Source: an uncultured Prevotella sp. (lineage in GTDB: Bacteria > Bacteroidota > Bacteroidia > Bacteroidales > Bacteroidaceae). From it: 64,000 bases of DNA. The position numbers were made by a program, and so were the translations under genes. Shown piece by piece: positions 63,939 through 64,000 of the stretch. The stretch is taken from contig USDT01000007.1 in the NCBI GenBank assembly GCA_900553465.1, positions 16,516-80,515 of the forward strand, in the 5' to 3' direction. Numbering within the stretch: position 1 is the stretch's first letter; each line of letters begins with the position of its first letter. The notes beneath the pieces are model-generated. The model did no database searches. It was not told where the DNA came from and was given only the letters and a program-made list of their open reading frames with translations.

Positions 63939-64000
63939 CTTTTTAAAAGAAAACTCAGGCGGCGGACTTACAGTTTTTCTTGACTTTTTTTTGACAAAAT
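63939..64000 (+). repeat. Dispersed ~450-bp repeat, copy C (cut by window end)
   Basis: CTTTTTAAAAGAAAACTCAG followed by GGACTTACAG and CTTGACTTTTTTTTGAC matches the left end of copy A (45206 on). The remainder is beyond the window. Confidence 0.8.

Noticed and set aside
1..64000. tRNA or rRNA genes
   Set aside because: I looked for clover-leaf and rRNA signatures and saw none that I could support.

Overview
The window comes from a member of the Bacteroidales, probably Prevotella-like. The evidence is TAnnTTTG promoter boxes, few Shine-Dalgarno sites, SusC-like outer-membrane proteins, GH92/GH2/GH43/GH30 glycosidases and proteins with a C-terminal secretion-tail look. It has two halves. Positions 1 to about 34.6 kb are part of an integrated conjugative transposon (ICE) of the CTnDOT family. 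From about 34.8 kb to the end is host chromosome.

ICE half. A co-oriented traG-traQ operon (1-9.1 kb, plus strand) encodes the mating apparatus: ATPase TraG, channel and core proteins TraJ-TraO, primase TraP and lipoprotein TraQ. The following lysozyme gene is split by a 3.85-kb recombinase-in-trio (RIT) element: three overlapping tyrosine-recombinase genes between inverted repeats. The lysozyme 3' half resumes exactly beyond it. Next come cargo modules at 13.5-20.7 kb: a small outer-membrane barrel, an unknown secreted protein, a TonB-type receptor-like protein and a TPR/HTH membrane regulator. They are bounded by duplicated relics of neighbouring gene tails. From 20.7 to 34.3 kb lies a block of about 18 genes, nearly all on the minus strand. 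Most encode small, often acidic proteins of unknown function. It includes an ArdA-like antirestriction protein, a 1000-residue methylase-helicase fusion and a J-domain protein, and it looks like the early-transferred (leading) region.

The most striking observation is a long imperfect hairpin of about 155-175 bp present three times in this block. It is always in the same orientation and 36-47 bases upstream of a minus-strand gene, one of them ardA. The stems differ in sequence but keep their pairing, and the internal loops are conserved. I propose leader RNAs, or single-strand promoters acting on the incoming DNA strand.

Host half. Two AraC-type regulators, a frameshifted secreted protein, an exported PepT-like peptidase, a large secreted anchor-J protein, an outer-membrane barrel, nadA, a Fur-family regulator with queD, a GH92 mannosidase, an ECF sigma factor with a membrane partner, a macro-domain protein, a DUF6624 protein, and a GH2-GH43-GH30 run. 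The 1.5-kb gap before nadA has DnaA-box-like sequences and a sharp GC-skew reversal and is a candidate chromosomal origin. A ~450-bp dispersed repeat (two full copies and one cut by the window end) and four degenerate 22-bp-periodic arrays are scattered between the host genes.
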